Origin: Verrucomicrobiia bacterium
GTDB lineage: Bacteria > Verrucomicrobiota > Verrucomicrobiia > Limisphaerales > JAEYXS01
Direction of reading: 5' to 3'
Assembly: GCA_036405135.1 (NCBI GenBank)
Contig: DASWYF010000025.1
Span: 81,665 to 137,936 of the forward strand
Length of the DNA stretch: 56,272 nt
In this document: positions 55,991 to 56,272 of the stretch, one piece after another
How positions within the stretch are numbered: the first letter of the stretch is position 1
Layout of the letters: every line of letters starts with the position of its first letter
Program-made: the position numbers and the translations under genes
Notes under the pieces: generated by a model
What the model was told of the DNA's origin: nothing
Seen by the model: the letters and a program-made list of their open reading frames with translations, nothing else
The model's database searches: none

Positions 55991-56154
55991 CGGGATCGTA
56001 GGGAAACCCGACATTGAGAGTTTGGGACTGCTCATGGATTAACGCTTTCACCTGCGGCCAAACCGCATACTCCTTCACGTTAGCAAGTCTTTTGACTTCG
56101 CGCCAGTCCAGTTCTACGTCTTTCAACAACGCGGGCGCATCTTGACACTGCCCC
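55983..56154 (-). pseudogene. C-terminal remnant of a gene cut by the adjacent transposase-bearing element
   Basis: In the frame ending at TGA 55983-55985 the last ~50 residues read APALLKDVELDWREVKR...LANVKEYAVWPQVKALI...NVGFPYDPDE. The stretch looks like a real protein tail (conserved-looking hydrophobic spacing, no stop) but cannot continue upstream past about 56154 into a normal gene, because the transposase end comes next. It is thus probably a gene disrupted by insertion. Product not identified. Its stop overlaps the start of the 55769-55990 gene. Confidence 0.5.
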
Positions 56155-56157
56155 CGA

Positions 56158-56272
56158 TTAGGTAGTGAACCAGAGTTGATCCCAGTGGTGATTATGGCGT
56201 GCCTCGGAGAGTGCGGCCAGATGGCGCATGCCTTTGGGCGTCCAGAACTGGCCGGGCCGTTTGAAGCGGCAC
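56158..56272 (-). CDS. Probable transposase, C-terminal fragment (cut by window)
   Basis: The last 37 codons before TAA at 56158-56160 read CRFKRPGQFWTPKGMRHL, then AALSEARHNHHWDQLW and FTT. The KRPGQFW stretch with a following helix resembles the C-terminal end of transposases I have seen in Planctomycetota/Verrucomicrobiota, but the family is not certain. A possible end of the insertion sequence lies in GGGGGCAGTGTCAAG just downstream (about 56141-56155). The rest of the gene lies beyond the window. Confidence 0.45.
   Translation of the reverse strand, partial: CRFKRPGQFWTPKGMRHLAALSEARHNHHWDQLWFTT

Overview
The window looks like a chromosomal segment of a free-living, heterotrophic bacterium of the Verrucomicrobiota (a Pedosphaera/Limisphaerales-like lineage is my best guess, from memory of family distributions and not from a search). 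The signs are a DUF1501 plus PSD1-type (PSCyt1-DUF1549-DUF1553) gene pair, a DUF1080 protein, several large lineage-type secreted or membrane proteins of unknown function, and intergenic spaces crowded with short palindromic repeats. Planctomycetota is the main alternative.

Left part (1-6,100): a two-subunit class I fumarase (5' end cut by the window) converges on a pyrR-pyrB pyrimidine operon whose leader carries a recognisable PyrR-binding hairpin followed by an intrinsic terminator. Then come a small conserved protein, an Mrp/NBP35-type ATPase, the RNase P RNA gene (rnpB, minus strand, with a good promoter containing an 18-bp palindrome) and a coiled-coil zinc-ribbon protein. 6,055-11,560 is one complete rRNA operon on the minus strand: promoter, boxA, 16S, tRNA-Ala, tRNA-Ile, 23S, 5S, terminator. 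The tRNA order is Ala before Ile. About 0.9 kb upstream of it holds no gene I can support.

Middle (12,480-43,450): mixed genes in short operons. These include two tandem paralogous membrane-anchored proteins, an RNase Z-like hydrolase, a large exported TolB-propeller/M28 peptidase/PDZ protein, a solitary EboE homologue with a short-chain dehydrogenase, the DUF1501/PSD1 pair, a likely ArfA-type ribosome-rescue peptide and a small single-pass membrane protein outside the usual ORF size limits. Then come thioredoxin, an orphan type II secretion F protein, a Nudix hydrolase with an MFS transporter, FabI, a Dps-like protein, a GT39-like membrane glycosyltransferase, an EF-hand membrane protein overlapping a nucleoside-deoxyribosyltransferase-like gene, and an NHL-repeat protein.

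Right part (43,560-56,272): an arginine cluster on the minus strand (argJ, argB, argD, argF) interrupted by a plus-strand Uma2-family gene; a few uncharacterised genes; and a dTDP-sugar operon (rfbA, an RmlD-like reductase/epimerase, rfbB). At the right edge the C-terminal end of a probable transposase abuts the C-terminal fragment of a broken gene.

The most unusual thing is not a gene. At least a dozen intergenic spaces carry short palindromes built to a common plan (fixed flank, stem, 2-7 nt loop, complementary stem, fixed tail). The stem sequence differs from copy to copy but both arms change together. Several copies occur as inverted pairs with similar outer spans (148, 148, 145 and 140 bp). 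I regard this family, REPIN-like or analogous to it, as the main candidate for an undescribed element in the window.
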